Source of the DNA: Pseudomonas sp. PDM15
GTDB lineage: Bacteria > Pseudomonadota > Gammaproteobacteria > Pseudomonadales > Pseudomonadaceae
Length of the DNA stretch: 64,000 bases
Direction of reading: 5' to 3'
Assembly (NCBI RefSeq): GCF_014851565.1
Contig: NZ_JACVAA010000001.1
Coordinates: forward strand, 124,001 to 188,000
The notes under the pieces were generated by a model. That model searched no databases. It had not been told where the DNA came from and saw only the letters and a program-made list of their open reading frames with translations. Below are positions 52,593 to 61,277 of the stretch, one piece after another; positions within the stretch are counted from its first letter, which is position 1; every line of letters starts with the position of its first letter. The position numbers were made by a program, and so were the translations under genes.

Positions 52593-52856
52593 TCAGGCGT
52601 CGGCGGAGGCCGCGTCCAGCTCGGCGAGGGCGTCCGGCTGGTTCTTGAAGGCCTTGGCGAAGGTGTCGCGGTTCTTCGCCATGAAGATGCCCAGCTCCTC
52701 CACCTGTTCCTCGTTCAGCGACGGCACGGCCTTGTGCAGGGCGCTGGACAGGGCCTCGGCCAGCTCCAGCATCTTGTCGTAGCGATCGGCTTCGGACTTA
52801 TCCATGAACAGACGCTCCGGATCGCGACTGCTGCGGTACACCACTTCGACGGCCAT
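52593..52856 (-). CDS. yebG: YebG, SOS-induced protein
   Basis: The 87-residue cytosolic protein matches YebG: 'AVEVVYRSSRDPERLFMDKS', 'EADRYDKMLELAEALSSALH' and a C-terminal acidic helix. YebG is a DNA-damage-inducible protein of unknown biochemistry. A LexA box lies 34 bases upstream of the start, confirming SOS control. The start ATG 52854-52856 is preceded by GAGGTGATGA. Confidence 0.93.
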   Translation of the reverse strand: MAVEVVYRSSRDPERLFMDKSEADRYDKMLELAEALSSALHKAVPSLNEEQVEELGIFMAKNRDTFAKAFKNQPDALAELDAASADA

Positions 52857-52890
52857 TCATCACCTCATTCCCATAAGCTAGATGGTTGAT

Positions 52891-52906
52891 ATGTATGCAT
52901 ATACAG
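52891..52906. promoter_or_regulatory. LexA box upstream of yebG
   Basis: ATGTATGCATATACAG reads on the minus strand as CTGTATATGCATACAT, matching the LexA pattern CTG-N10-CAG except for the last base. It lies where a promoter for yebG would be expected. Confidence 0.85.
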
Positions 52907-53015
52907 TATTTGATTCGCCACCTGCGGCGCAAGCCCGCCGCGTGGCCCTCATCCTGCATAGCTGCTGTCATCCAACTGGTCCAGCATGGACCCGTTCAGT
53001 CGAAGGAGTGCGCTG

Positions 53016-53483
53016 GTGAGTCTCAAGCGAATCGATGCCCTGCGGGGCGACATGCATGACCTGGCCCAGTCCCTGGGCAACCTGCTGGTGGAGAGCTTCC
53101 ACTACCTGGCGCTGTTCGCCATTGGCGGCATCACCGCCTGGGCCTCGGTGGTGGCGTTTCTCGGCATGTTGGAGAAGGGCCACATCACGGTGGACGATAT
53201 TCTGCTGCTGTTCATCTACCTCGAGCTGGGTGCCATGGTCGGCATCTACTTCAAGACCAACCACATGCCGGTGCGCTTCCTGATCTACGTGGCGATCACC
53301 GCGCTGACCCGCCTGCTGATCTCCGACGTGTCGCACCACCATCGCCCGGACATGGGCGTGGTCTATGTCTCCGGTGCCATTCTGCTGCTGGCCATGGCCA
53401 TTCTGGTGGTGCGCTTCGCCTCGTCGCGCTTCCCTTCGGTGCAGGCACCGGCGCGCATCGGGCGCGAGTCAGAGGAAAGCTGA
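53016..53483 (+). CDS. psiE: PsiE family membrane protein
   Basis: The 155-residue protein starts at GTG 53016 with GAAGGAG seven bases upstream. It has four membrane helices and the PsiE segments 'YLELGAMVGIYFKTNHMPVR' and 'FLIYVAITALTRLLISD', followed by 'SHHHRPDMG'. PsiE is phosphate-starvation-inducible in E. coli, but no pho box was seen here. Function unknown. Confidence 0.9.
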   Translation: MSLKRIDALRGDMHDLAQSLGNLLVESFHYLALFAIGGITAWASVVAFLGMLEKGHITVDDILLLFIYLELGAMVGIYFKTNHMPVRFLIYVAITALTRLLISDVSHHHRPDMGVVYVSGAILLLAMAILVVRFASSRFPSVQAPARIGRESEES

Positions 53484-53589
53484 TTCGCTTTCAATTGCGA
53501 ATATTTATCAATAAAATGCTGGGCCAATTTGTCCCGATGGTCAGCACCGCTCCGCGGTAGGACTGGCCACGCCCCTCGACGAGTCGACC

Positions 53590-53886
53590 GTGAGCAAGAA
53601 TTCCACCCTGTCGCCCTGGAGCGTCGCCTCGCGCGTGCTGGCCGCGCTGGTCGGGGGCTATGCCCTGGCCTATGGCTTCGCCGCCTTCCTTTCCGTCTAC
53701 CTGCCGCTGGCGCGACCGGACCGCGTGTCCTTCGCCGGCATGCTCAGCTTCGCCGTGTGGACGGCGGCGGCGATCTACGTGTTCGCCGCCGGTAGCGCCA
53801 CCCGCGCCTGGCTGTGGCTGGCCGGCCTGACCCTGGTGATGGGCCTGGCGGCGTTCCTGCCGAGCGAGCTGGGAGTGCGCCCATGA
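53590..53886 (+). CDS. DUF3649-domain membrane protein
   Basis: The 98-residue protein starts at GTG 53590 and has three membrane helices (VLAALVGGYALAYGFAAFLS, 'MLSFAVWTAAAIYVFAAG', 'LWLAGLTLVMGLAAFLPS'). It is the first gene of a three-gene set (DUF3649, PepSY, DUF3325) that I associate with siderophore receptors in Pseudomonas. The stop overlaps the next start by 4 bases. It probably assembles with the PepSY protein. Confidence 0.85.
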   Translation: MSKNSTLSPWSVASRVLAALVGGYALAYGFAAFLSVYLPLARPDRVSFAGMLSFAVWTAAAIYVFAAGSATRAWLWLAGLTLVMGLAAFLPSELGVRP

Positions 53887-55415
53887 GTCTGCGTCAATCC
53901 ATGGCCGGACTGCACACCTGGGGCGGCCTGCTGCCCAGCTGGCTGCTCTACGTGATCATCCTGGCGGGCACCATCGCCTGTTTCGACAAGGAGCTGGAGC
54001 GCTGGATGCGCCCGGCCCTGCACCAGGGCGCCGAGTCCAGCATGAGCGCCGACCAGGTGCGCGACTGGATGCAGCGCCACACCGAAGGCCAGAAACTGCA
54101 CGCCTTTTGGATGCATGGCCCGAGCGAGCGCGAGCCGTACTGGCGCTTGGGCTGGGAAGTGGACGGCAGCGAGCAGCGGCACAACCACCTCTTCTCCCGG
54201 GCCGGCGGCGAGCCGCTGCCGGAGACAGTCGGCGGCGACTTCTTCTTTCGCCTGCACTACACCCTGCATGCCGGCATGGTCGGCGTGTACATCGTCGGTC
54301 TGGCCGGCATGTTCATGCTGGTGGCGCTGGTGTCCGGGGTGATCATCCACCGCCGCATCTTCAAGGACTTCTTCACCCTGCGCCCCAATGCCAACGGCCA
54401 GCGTGCCTGGCTGGATGCGCACAACCTGTTCGGCGTGGTCGGCTTTCCCTTCCACCTGATCCTGGCCTACACCGGGGTGGTGATCTTCGTCTCCAGCTAC
54501 ATGCCTGCCGGCCTGCAGGTGGCCTACAAGAACGACATCGAGCACTTCTTCAGCGAGGTGGCCGGTGCCTACCACCGCGAGGAGATGCACCAGCCGGCAC
54601 AGCCGCCGTTGTCGTTGAATACTCTGATCGACCAGGCCGAGCAGCACTGGGGCGGCAGCCCGGCCGGCTGGATCAGCGTGCACCATCCGGACGACGCTTC
54701 GGCGGTGGTCGACATCAGCGAGCAAAGTCACCAGTCGCGCATTGGCCGGCCGCTGTCCGGGCTGACCTTTGACGCCGCCAGCGGCGAGCTGCTGCACGAG
54801 CAGAAGGCGCCGGCCGGCTATACCACCTACACCTGGCTGGCCGGCCTGCACATGGTGCAGTTCGGTGGCACGCTGATGCGCGGCTTGTACTTCCTCCTCG
54901 GCCTGGCCGGCTGTGCCCTGCTGATCGGTGGGGTGAAGGTCTGGGTGGCCAAGCGCGAGGCGCGCGGCGGGGCCGGCATCGGCATAGTGCGCGCCCTCAA
55001 CGGCGCGGTATTCGCCGGTTTGCCGCTGGCCAGCCTGGCCCTGTTGTGGGGCAATCGCCTGATCCCGGCCGGGCTGGCCGAGCGCGCCAGCGCGGAGGCC
55101 TGGGTGTTCGTCGGCGCCTGGCTGCTGGTAGCTCTGTGGGCCGTACTCGGCCTGCGCCAGCCGCGTCGCCTGCTCAGCCAGCAACTGGCCTTGGGCGCGC
55201 TGCTGGCCCTGGGCTTGCCGCTGCTCAACGGGCTGACCACCGAGCATGGCCACCTGCTGTCCACCGTTGCGCGCGGAGACTGGGAGCTGGCCGGCATCGA
55301 CCTGTTCCTGATCGTCGGCGGCCTGCTCAGCGCCCTGTGCGCCTGGCGCTTTGCCCAGCCCGCCATGGTCAAGGTGCCGCGCGCGCGTCGGGTGCTGGTC
55401 GAGGAGGCCGTCTGA
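53883..55415 (+). CDS. PepSY-associated TM protein, ferrisiderophore-reductase-like
   Basis: The 510-residue inner-membrane protein starts at ATG 53883, overlapping the previous stop. About four to six helices are seen: 'SWLLYVIILAGTIACFDKEL', 'GVYIVGLAGMFMLVALVSGV', 'LFGVVGFPFHLILAYTGVVI', 'GLYFLLGLAGCALLIGGVKV'. Histidines in 'FRLHYTLHAGM', 'FPFHLIL' and 'GLHMVQF' could bind heme. The family includes FpvG, a periplasmic reductase of ferri-pyoverdine, and FoxB. It should reduce or help release iron from a siderophore. The receptor is not adjacent. Confidence 0.87.
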   Translation: MSLRQSMAGLHTWGGLLPSWLLYVIILAGTIACFDKELERWMRPALHQGAESSMSADQVRDWMQRHTEGQKLHAFWMHGPSEREPYWRLGWEVDGSEQRHNHLFSRAGGEPLPETVGGDFFFRLHYTLHAGMVGVYIVGLAGMFMLVALVSGVIIHRRIFKDFFTLRPNANGQRAWLDAHNLFGVVGFPFHLILAYTGVVIFVSSYMPAGLQVAYKNDIEHFFSEVAGAYHREEMHQPAQPPLSLNTLIDQAEQHWGGSPAGWISVHHPDDASAVVDISEQSHQSRIGRPLSGLTFDAASGELLHEQKAPAGYTTYTWLAGLHMVQFGGTLMRGLYFLLGLAGCALLIGGVKVWVAKREARGGAGIGIVRALNGAVFAGLPLASLALLWGNRLIPAGLAERASAEAWVFVGAWLLVALWAVLGLRQPRRLLSQQLALGALLALGLPLLNGLTTEHGHLLSTVARGDWELAGIDLFLIVGGLLSALCAWRFAQPAMVKVPRARRVLVEEAV

Positions 55416-55738
55416 TGTTGCTGCTCGCCTTCGCCCTGAGTTACCTGGCCATGACCGCTCTGAGCCTGGCCATGAGCCGTCATCACCATCTGCTGTTCCA
55501 GGGCGCGCTGAGCCCGGCGCGCCAGCGCCTGCTGCGTGTCCTCGCGCTGCCTGCATTGGTCGGTGGCCTGAGCCTCTGCTGGCTGGCCCAGGGTGGCGAG
55601 ATCGGCGCAGTGTTCTGGCTGTGCCAGCTGATGCTCGCCGGCCTGCTGCTGGTGGCCTTGCTGGCCTGGCGCCAGCGCTGGGTGCTGCCCCTGGCGGCGG
55701 TTCTGCCGCTGGCCGGTGGGGTGATCGCGCTGGTCTGA
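55415..55738 (+). CDS. DUF3325-domain membrane protein
   Basis: The 107-residue protein has three or four helices (LLLAFALSYLAMTALSLAMS, 'LLRVLALPALVGGLSLCWLA', 'LCQLMLAGLLLVALLAW') and a histidine cluster 'SRHHHLLFQGAL'. Its ATG 55415 shares one base with the preceding TGA (TGATG). It is the last member of the DUF3649/PepSY/DUF3325 set and is probably a subunit of the same membrane redox complex. Confidence 0.85.
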   Translation: MLLLAFALSYLAMTALSLAMSRHHHLLFQGALSPARQRLLRVLALPALVGGLSLCWLAQGGEIGAVFWLCQLMLAGLLLVALLAWRQRWVLPLAAVLPLAGGVIALV

Positions 55739-55761
55739 ACGCCTGATTGCGCAGCCAGGCC

Positions 55762-56664
55762 CTAGCGCGCCGCGCGCATCAGCCCCGGCGCAGCGCCGAA
55801 GGCTTCGCGGAAGCGGTTGCTGAAGTGACTGGCGCTGGCAAAACCGCAGGCCAGGGCGATCTCGCCCAGGGCCAGGTGGCCGTGCTGCAACAGCTCGCGG
55901 GCGCGCAGCAGGCGGCGTTGCAGCACGTAACGGTGTGGCGGCAGGCCGAAGCTGGCGCGGAACATCCGCGCGAAGTGGTACTCGGACAGCGCCGCCAGCT
56001 GGGCCAGCTCGCCCAGTGACAGCGCCTGGTCCAGGTGTTGCTCGATATAGTCCACCAGGCGCCGACGCAGGTGCGGCGCCAGGCCGCCCTTGAGCTTCAG
56101 ACCCTGGCGCAGGCCCACCTGGCTCAGCAGCAGGTGGCTGATCATCTCGTGGGCCAGGCTGCTGGCCAGCAGCCGTTCACCCGGCTCGTCCCAGTTCAGG
56201 CTCACCAGTTGGCGGAATTGCACGGCCAGCCGTGGATCTTCGAGGAAGGTGCTCTCGCGCAGCTGCAGTTCGCGCGGCTCGCGGTCGAGCAGGGTGACGG
56301 CGCTGGCGGCGAAGCGCTGCGGGCTGACGTAGAGGTGGGCCAGGCGAATGTCGCCGTTGATCACCCAGGACGACTCGTGGCCGGCCGGCAATACGCACAG
56401 CTTGTCCGGCGCACCCTTGCTGCCCGGGCGTTCGCGGCGGAAGGTGCCGGTGCCGCCGGCCAGGTAGCAGGACAGGGTGTGGTGGTCCGGGCCTTGGTAG
56501 TCGCGGGCGTCGTGATGGTTGGTCCACAGCGCCGCGGCCAGTTCGTCGCCCAGCTCGGCGCCACGCAGCAGCCGCGCGTTGGGCGAGCTGCTGAGCGACT
56601 GGAACACCAGGTTCTGTTCGAGGCTGGCCATCGGGCTGCGGGCGGTTGCAGAAGATACTGCCAT
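55762..56664 (-). CDS. AraC-family transcriptional regulator
   Basis: The 300-residue protein starts at ATG 56662-56664, which has GGGAG upstream; a downstream ATG 56631 lacks such a site. The N-terminal half is a cupin-like sensing domain. The C-terminal pair of helix-turn-helix units is 'LSLGELAQLAALSEYHFARM' and 'LALGEIALACGFASASHFSN', ending in 'FREAFGAAPG'. It is divergent from a DMT exporter gene, which it may regulate. Effector unknown. Confidence 0.88.
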   Translation of the reverse strand: MAVSSATARSPMASLEQNLVFQSLSSSPNARLLRGAELGDELAAALWTNHHDARDYQGPDHHTLSCYLAGGTGTFRRERPGSKGAPDKLCVLPAGHESSWVINGDIRLAHLYVSPQRFAASAVTLLDREPRELQLRESTFLEDPRLAVQFRQLVSLNWDEPGERLLASSLAHEMISHLLLSQVGLRQGLKLKGGLAPHLRRRLVDYIEQHLDQALSLGELAQLAALSEYHFARMFRASFGLPPHRYVLQRRLLRARELLQHGHLALGEIALACGFASASHFSNRFREAFGAAPGLMRAAR

Positions 56665-56774
56665 CCTACTCCCACGGCGCCGCGCCGCCAGCGGCGGACG
56701 ACAGATAAGCGCAAGTTTGTGCAAGCGGCGATGGTGGGCAGGGAGGAGACTGCTCGGATCAATGGAGCCTTGTC

Positions 56775-57674
56775 ATGAACCTGTCGCTGTACCTGCTCAC
56801 CGTCCTGATCTGGGGCACCACCTGGATCGCCCTCAAGCTGCAGCTGGGCGAGGTGGCCATTCCGGCGTCCATCGCCTACCGCTTCGCCCTGGCGGCCAGT
56901 GTGCTGTTCGCCATGCTGTTGCTCAGCCGCCGCCTGCAGCGCCTCGACCGGCGCGGCCAGCTGCTGTGTATGGCCCAGGGCCTGTGCCTGTTCTGCCTCA
57001 ACTTCATGTGCTTCTACACCGCCAGCCAGTGGATCCCCAGCGGCCTGGTGGCGGTGATCTTCTCCACGGCGACCCTGTGGAATGCGTTGAACGCGCGGAT
57101 ATTCATGGGCCGGCGGGTCGCCGCCAACGTGCTGGCCGGTGGCGCGCTGGGCCTGCTCGGTCTGGGCCTGCTGTTCTGGCCGGAGCTGTCGCACCACCAG
57201 GCCAGCCGCGAAACCCTGCTCGGCATCGGCTTGGCCGTACTCGGCACCCTGTGTTTCTCCGCCGGCAACCTGCTCTCCAGCCTGCAGCAGCAGGCCGGAC
57301 TGAAGCCACTGACCACCAATGCCTGGGGCATGTTCTACGGTGCGCTGCTGCTGGTCGGCTATTGCGTGGTCGCCGGCGTGCCGTTCACCTTCGAGGCCAA
57401 CACCCGCTACATCGGCTCGCTGCTGTACCTGGCGATTCCCGGCTCGGTGATCGGCTTCACCGCCTACCTGACCCTGGTCGGGCGCATGGGGCCCGAGCGC
57501 GCGGCCTACTGCACCGTGCTGTTCCCGGTGGTGGCGCTAAATATCTCGGTATTCGTCGAGGGCTACCAGTGGACGGCGCCGGCGCTGTTCGGCCTGCTGC
57601 TGGTGATGCTCGGCAACGTGCTGGTGTTCCGCCAGCCCAAGCCGGCGCTCGCGGCTGAGCCGGGGAGAGCCTAG
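56775..57674 (+). CDS. EamA/DMT-family transporter
   Basis: The 299-residue protein has ten helices and starts MNLSLYLLTVLIWGTTWIAL, a typical EamA start. Later segments 'IPSGLVAVIFSTATLWNALN' and 'PERAAYCTVLFPVVALNISV' fit the DMT fold. It is divergent from the AraC gene 110 bases away. Substrates of this subgroup include amino acids and metabolites, but none can be assigned. Its stop overlaps the end of the convergent ATPase gene by 4 bases. Confidence 0.9.
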   Translation: MNLSLYLLTVLIWGTTWIALKLQLGEVAIPASIAYRFALAASVLFAMLLLSRRLQRLDRRGQLLCMAQGLCLFCLNFMCFYTASQWIPSGLVAVIFSTATLWNALNARIFMGRRVAANVLAGGALGLLGLGLLFWPELSHHQASRETLLGIGLAVLGTLCFSAGNLLSSLQQQAGLKPLTTNAWGMFYGALLLVGYCVVAGVPFTFEANTRYIGSLLYLAIPGSVIGFTAYLTLVGRMGPERAAYCTVLFPVVALNISVFVEGYQWTAPALFGLLLVMLGNVLVFRQPKPALAAEPGRA

Positions 57675-58831
57675 TCCGGCCAGTGCCAGGCCGGCTCGTC
57701 GAGCATGCCCTGGCCCTGGATGGCGGTCTGCCCCAGGCTCTTGTCGAGAACGATGGAATTGCACTCCGGGTGTTCTTCCAGCGCGGCGATCAGCCGGCGC
57801 GCGTGGGACACCACCCACACCTGGGTGTGCCTGGAGGCTTCGATGATCAGGCGACCCAGGGCCGGCAGCAGGTCCGGGTGCAGGCTGGTCTCGGGCTCGT
57901 TGAGCACCATCAGCGAGGGCGGCCGGGGCGTGAGCAGGGCGGCTACCAGCAGCAGATAGCGCAGGGTGCCGTCGGACAGCTCTGCGGCCGATAGCGGGCG
58001 CAGCAGGCCTTCCTGGCGCAACGCCACGCTGAAGCGCCCGCCGGGCTGGAAGTCGATGCTCAGCTCGGAGCCGGGGAAGGCGTCGGCGATGGCCTGTTCC
58101 AAGGCCTGACGGTCGCCGATCTCGCGGATGGTCTGCAGGGCGGCGGCCAGGTCGCGGCCGTCGTGATGCAGCACCGGGGTACGGGTGCCCAACTGCGGCT
58201 GGCGCGCCGGGGCATCGGCGTCGGTGCGGAAGTGGTCGTAGAAACGCCAGCGACGAATGGTTTCGCGCAACTGGAACACCTCCGGGCAGCCCGGATCGTT
58301 GCCGATCTGGTCGAACAGGCTGTCGTAGCTCGGCAGGTGCTGGGCCAGCACCTGCCAGCTGCGGCCTTCGCGCTGACGGACCAGCGGGCCCTCGCGATCC
58401 ACCAGCAACGAGGCGGGGCGATAGCAGGGCCCGGCCCAGATGCACTCGCGCTTTATCTCCGGGTCCAGGGCGAAGGCCGAGTGAGAGGGCTGTGGCAGGC
58501 CCAGGGAGATGGCGTAGCCGAAGTCCTCGCCGGCAAAGCCCAGGCGCAGGCGCACCACCTCGCTGCGCGGACCGCCCTGGATCGGCACCTCGCCATTCTT
58601 CATGCGGCGGCTGATCTTTTCCGGACCGGCCCATAGCGTCGACTCCAGCCCGCCATCACGCGCCAGCGCATTGACCACCCCGCCGCGCGCCGTCTCGGCC
58701 AGCAGGCGCAGGGCCTTGTACAGGTTGGACTTACCGCTGCCGTTGGCGCCGGTGATCAGGTTGAGGCGGCCGAGCGGCATCACCAGATTGTTGATGGAGC
58801 GGTAGTTGCCGACGGCGAGGGTGTGCAGCAT
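57671..58831 (-). CDS. AAA-family ATPase (AAA_21/DUF2813-like, RecF/SMC-type)
   Basis: The 386-residue protein has Walker A 'GANGSGKS' (residues 28-35) and an SMC-like head with 'LSDGTLRYLLLVAALL' as signature and 'PPSLMVLNEPETSLHPDLLP' as Walker B with D-loop. A short middle region holds the insert. It lacks a TOPRIM domain, so it is not a full OLD nuclease. Such ATPases may act in DNA repair or be solitary defence genes, but no partner nuclease is present. Confidence 0.85.
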   Translation of the reverse strand: MLHTLAVGNYRSINNLVMPLGRLNLITGANGSGKSNLYKALRLLAETARGGVVNALARDGGLESTLWAGPEKISRRMKNGEVPIQGGPRSEVVRLRLGFAGEDFGYAISLGLPQPSHSAFALDPEIKRECIWAGPCYRPASLLVDREGPLVRQREGRSWQVLAQHLPSYDSLFDQIGNDPGCPEVFQLRETIRRWRFYDHFRTDADAPARQPQLGTRTPVLHHDGRDLAAALQTIREIGDRQALEQAIADAFPGSELSIDFQPGGRFSVALRQEGLLRPLSAAELSDGTLRYLLLVAALLTPRPPSLMVLNEPETSLHPDLLPALGRLIIEASRHTQVWVVSHARRLIAALEEHPECNSIVLDKSLGQTAIQGQGMLDEPAWHWPD

Positions 58832-58857
58832 GGGAGTCGTCCTGACGAGTGCGCGGC

Positions 58858-59490
58858 CTATGCTAGCGCGACCCGCGCCTCGATGCGCAGCGGACCCTGC
58901 AGCTCGCGTGCGGCATAGCTGACCAGTTGCAGTTCGCGTACCGCCAGGGTCAGCGGCGAGCAGTCGCGCAGGGGCTCGGCACGCTCGCGCCAGCGGTCGG
59001 CGCTAACGGCTTGCCGGTAGATGCCGACGGTAAGGTGCGGCACATAGGCGACCTGGCGGATCTCCGAGGAGAGGGGAGAAAGCACCTGGCGCAGCTGGTC
59101 GAGCTGCCCATCGTCCTTTACGCCGAGGAAGGCGGCGCTGGCAAAGCTGTTCAGGCCACCGAGCTGCAGTTCGAAGGGCGCTACGTTCAAGCCTGCGAGA
59201 GCGCTGTGCTGGGCCTGCAGAACGGCAGTGCCGATGTCGTCGTCATGGTATGGCTGGGCACAGGGGAAGCCGCAGATGAACAGGCTGATATGCGCCTGGC
59301 GCCCTTGCACGGGATGCAGCCAGTCGCCGAGCAACCGGCGAGCCTCGTGCAGGCGCTGGAGCACCGCTGGGCAGTCCACCGGAATCGACCAGAGTGCGTA
59401 GCGCGGGCGGCCGCTATGCCACTCCGGGTATTCGTCGCGCAGGCTGGGGAGCAGAGTGGGCGTGGCTTGTAGCGGGTCTGACAGCAACAT
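58858..59490 (-). CDS. 2'-5' RNA ligase-family protein (2H phosphoesterase)
   Basis: The 210-residue protein has the two HxS/T motifs of 2H phosphoesterases: 'QAHISLFICG' and 'VPHLTVGIYR', spaced 100 or so residues apart. Members are RNA ligases, cyclic phosphodiesterases or unassigned enzymes. It lies 26 bases downstream of the ATPase on a separate gene but same strand; a functional link is not established. Confidence 0.85.
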   Translation of the reverse strand: MLLSDPLQATPTLLPSLRDEYPEWHSGRPRYALWSIPVDCPAVLQRLHEARRLLGDWLHPVQGRQAHISLFICGFPCAQPYHDDDIGTAVLQAQHSALAGLNVAPFELQLGGLNSFASAAFLGVKDDGQLDQLRQVLSPLSSEIRQVAYVPHLTVGIYRQAVSADRWRERAEPLRDCSPLTLAVRELQLVSYAARELQGPLRIEARVALA

Positions 59491-59552
59491 GTGGGAACCA
59501 GGGCGTAGCGCAGCGGGTCAAGAAGATAACAATACCAACAGGAGTCGCCGTC

Positions 59553-59951
59553 ATGCGTACCCACCCGTTCAAGCGTTATCTCGCTGCCGTTCTCGCTGCC
59601 CTCAATCTGCTGATGTTCGCCCAGGTGCCGTTGGCCAATGCGGCAATGCTCGGCACGCCCGAGGTGCTGCAAGAGCAACGCCAGCAGGTCGACCGCGAGC
59701 AGCTGCGAGCGATGCTGGATGACCAGCAGGTGCAGCAGAAACTGCAGGAGATGGGCGTGGATCGTGCCCAGGTCGAGAAGCGCATCGATAGCCTGACGCC
59801 GGCCGAGCTGGCCCAGTTCAACCAGCAGCTGTCCGAGGAGCCGGCAGGTGCCGGTGTGGTCGGGATCATCGTGCTGTTCCTGGTGATCTTCATCATCACC
59901 GACATGCTCTGCGCCACCGATATCTTCAGCTTCGTGAAATGCCTGCGCTGA
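59553..59951 (+). CDS. PA2779-family protein
   Basis: The 132-residue protein begins with a signal-like hydrophobic segment (YLAAVLAALNLLMFAQVPLA), followed by a helical charged region 'EQRQQVDREQLRAMLDDQQV' and 'QKLQEMGVDRAQVEKRIDSL'. A C-terminal membrane helix 'GVVGIIVLFLVIFIITDMLC' follows. It overlaps the next gene by 13 bases. The pair matches the PA2779/PA2778 gene order in P. aeruginosa. Function unknown, but likely linked to the peptidase-like lipoprotein. Confidence 0.82.
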   Translation: MRTHPFKRYLAAVLAALNLLMFAQVPLANAAMLGTPEVLQEQRQQVDREQLRAMLDDQQVQQKLQEMGVDRAQVEKRIDSLTPAELAQFNQQLSEEPAGAGVVGIIVLFLVIFIITDMLCATDIFSFVKCLR

Positions 59952-60901
59952 GGTGGGGGCCTCTGGCCCTCGCTGTGCTGATGCTGACCGGCTGTGCCGG
60001 CCAGCAGCTGCAGTTGTCGGCCAGCAGCGAGCGCTTGCCCGCGCGGGTCGAACTCGCCGACACCCCGTTCTTCCCCCAGGATGACTACCAGTGCGGCCCG
60101 GCGGCCCTGGCCACCGTGCTGGTGCAGCGCGGCGTAGAGACCTCGCCCGAGGCGCTGCTGCCGAGCGTTTACCTGCCGGCGCGCAAGGGCAGCCTGAAGG
60201 TCGAGCTGATTGCCAGCGCGCGCCAGCACGGCCAACTCGTCTACCCGCTGCAGCCGAAGCTGGACGCCGTTCTCGCGCAACTGGCGGCTGGCAACCCGGT
60301 GCTGGTGATGCAGAACCTGGGGCTGGACTGGTACCCGCAATGGCACTTCGCGGTGGCCGTTGGCTACGACCGCGAGCGTCAGGAGCTGGTCCTGCGCTCG
60401 GCGCGAACCAAGCGCTGGACCACCGATTTCACCGATTTCGACCGCACCTGGGCGCGCGCAGGGCGCTGGGCCGTGCTGACTCTGCCGCCGGATCGCCTAC
60501 CGGCGGAGCCGCAGCTGACCTCCTGGATGCAGGCGGCCAGCGACCTGGAGCAGACCGGCCAGCGCGAAGCCGCCGCGACGGCCTATCGGACGGCGCTGCG
60601 ACAGTGGCCCGAAGAGCCGCTGCCTGGCTTCGCCATGGCCAATCTGCTGTATGCATCGGGCGACCGAGCTGGCGCCGAACGGCAGTTGCGTGACAGCTTG
60701 AGCCGCCGCGGTGATTTCGCCGCCGGCTGGTTCAACCTGTCGGAGATGCTCAACGAGCGTGGCTGCGTGTCCCAGGCCAGCGCGGCCAGAGCCTGCGCGC
60801 GTCGCCTGGCGCCGGATGACCGGCGCCTTGGCGCGCCGCTGTCGGCAGCCGGCAACGCAGCGGGTGAATGCCAGGCCTTGCCCGATTGCGCAGTCCGTTA
60901 G
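59939..60901 (+). CDS. PA2778-family cysteine peptidase-like lipoprotein with TPR tail
   Basis: The 320-residue protein has a lipoprotein signal ending in 'LMLTGC' (Cys19). A C39-like papain fold follows, with the Cys in 'DDYQCGPAALATVLVQRGVE' and the His in 'YPQWHFAVAVGYDRERQEL'. A C-terminal tetratricopeptide-like part is made of 'LEQTGQREAAATAYRTALRQ' and 'FAMANLLYASGDRAGAERQL'. It may process a peptide substrate in the envelope, perhaps together with the PA2779-family protein. Its end overlaps the next gene's end by 4 bases. Confidence 0.85.
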   Translation: MPALRWGPLALAVLMLTGCAGQQLQLSASSERLPARVELADTPFFPQDDYQCGPAALATVLVQRGVETSPEALLPSVYLPARKGSLKVELIASARQHGQLVYPLQPKLDAVLAQLAAGNPVLVMQNLGLDWYPQWHFAVAVGYDRERQELVLRSARTKRWTTDFTDFDRTWARAGRWAVLTLPPDRLPAEPQLTSWMQAASDLEQTGQREAAATAYRTALRQWPEEPLPGFAMANLLYASGDRAGAERQLRDSLSRRGDFAAGWFNLSEMLNERGCVSQASAARACARRLAPDDRRLGAPLSAAGNAAGECQALPDCAVR

Positions 60902-61272
60902 CCCGGGCGCGTGCGGGAAATGTGCAGCACCAGCAGCAGGGCCGCCGGGTAAACGAGGTAGTGGAAGAAGAACAGCAGCAGGCCCATGTCGCCGGGTTCG
61001 TCCTTCAGCCACATCAGGCCGAGGATCACCAGGTAGAGCAGGCCCAGCTGCAAGCTGTAGAGCGCCACCAGCAGCCAGCGCTCGACCGCTTGCGGCCGGC
61101 GCCCCTCGATCCAGGCAAAGGCGGTGCACAGGGCCCAGGCACTGAGCAGTGCCGCCAGCAGCGTGGCGGGCATGCCGCCGATCTTCAGCGGAACGCGTAA
61201 TAAGACGTTGAACAGGAACGCCGCCGCCGTCGCACCCAGGACGTAGCGGTAGAGCGGGAAGCGGCGCGGCAT
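60898..61272 (-). CDS. Membrane protein, conserved hypothetical
   Basis: The 124-residue protein starts at ATG 61270-61272 (MPRRFPLYRYVLGATAAAFL) and has four membrane helices, including 'FVLNVLLRVP'-type and 'LVILGLMWLKDEPGDMGLLL'. No domain was recognised. The start is close to the end of the SDR gene upstream, so they may form an operon. Confidence 0.72.
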   Translation of the reverse strand: MPRRFPLYRYVLGATAAAFLFNVLLRVPLKIGGMPATLLAALLSAWALCTAFAWIEGRRPQAVERWLLVALYSLQLGLLYLVILGLMWLKDEPGDMGLLLFFFHYLVYPAALLLVLHISRTRPG

Positions 61273-61277
61273 GGCAG

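Noticed and set aside
53485..53518. Fur box before the DUF3649 operon
   Set aside because: The AT-rich segment shows only loose similarity to GATAAT units and no clear inverted repeat.
57671..59490. A two-gene defence module from the AAA ATPase and 2H phosphoesterase
   Set aside because: The two have normal base composition, no known partner pairing and no nuclease domain; they read as ordinary neighbours.
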